The notes under the pieces: model-generated
Told to the model about the DNA's origin: nothing
The model's input: the letters and a program-made list of their open reading frames with translations, nothing else
Databases searched by the model: none
Program-made: the position numbers and the translations under genes
Shown here: positions 63,957 to 64,000 of the stretch, piece after piece
Numbering within the stretch: the first letter of the stretch is position 1
Layout: each line of letters starts with the position of its first letter
Assembly (NCBI GenBank): GCA_016208165.1
Contig: JACQYL010000098.1
Span: 28,697-92,696, forward strand
DNA from: Deltaproteobacteria bacterium
Lineage (GTDB): Bacteria > Desulfobacterota > Desulfarculia > JACQYL01
Length of the DNA: 64,000 nt
Reading direction: 5' to 3'

Positions 63957-64000
63957 TGCCGTCCTCTGAATGCATGCAAGCAATCATTCATGGGGTATGC

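Overview
The window looks like a chromosomal segment of a strictly anaerobic member of the Desulfobacterota (former Deltaproteobacteria). The basis is gene content: hgcAB (mercury methylation), SelB with UGA-decoded selenoproteins, CimA-type isoleucine synthesis, pyruvate phosphate dikinase, alanine dehydrogenase, and dense gene packing in moderately GC-rich DNA. The species cannot be named from the sequence. No rRNA, tRNA, CRISPR array or intact insertion sequence was seen.

Layout. 1-2.9 kb (minus): leader peptide/attenuator, cimA, leuA (leuA runs off the left edge). 2.9-5 kb: pcnB and a divergent Cys-rich ArsR regulator. 5.2-14.2 kb (plus): an ABC-2 exporter, then an ECF sigma/anti-sigma/periplasmic sensor module leading into a TolC-MFP-RND efflux pump. 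14.3-17.7 kb: a LolD/FtsX-type ABC system that includes a secreted thioredoxin-fold protein. 17.9-19.1 kb: a divergent RibBA homologue. 19.3-26.5 kb (minus): a membrane protein with a helix-turn-helix domain plus three dynamin-like GTPases, one of which has lost its P-loop. 26.6-33.3 kb (minus): a surface-glycan cluster with a split transketolase and an epimerase-glycosyltransferase fusion.

33.8-41.3 kb is the selenium and redox region. It holds selB, then on the minus strand a palindromic operator/promoter, a truncated thioredoxin reductase, a rhodanese-DsbD-thioredoxin fusion with two in-frame UGA codons, a small thioredoxin-fold selenoprotein with one UGA, and a TVP38-type membrane protein. 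41.3-45.3 kb has housekeeping and envelope genes. At 45.7-47.2 kb hgcA and hgcB form an operon; hgcA also reads through an in-frame UGA, giving a vicinal Cys-Sec pair near its N-terminus. 47.9-64 kb carries envelope, signalling and central-metabolism genes (PilZ, ChaN-PDZ, ugd, ald, prepilin peptidase, uppP, pyrH, ppdK, uvrC).

Most notable reading: four in-frame UGA codons in three genes are each followed at a suitable distance by a hairpin with G in the first two apical-loop positions, and SelB is encoded in the same window. Conventional ORF calling splits or truncates all three proteins. The second highlight is a complete branched-chain amino-acid attenuator in front of cimA-leuA: a 37-residue leader peptide rich in Ile/Val/Leu, an antiterminator and a terminator.
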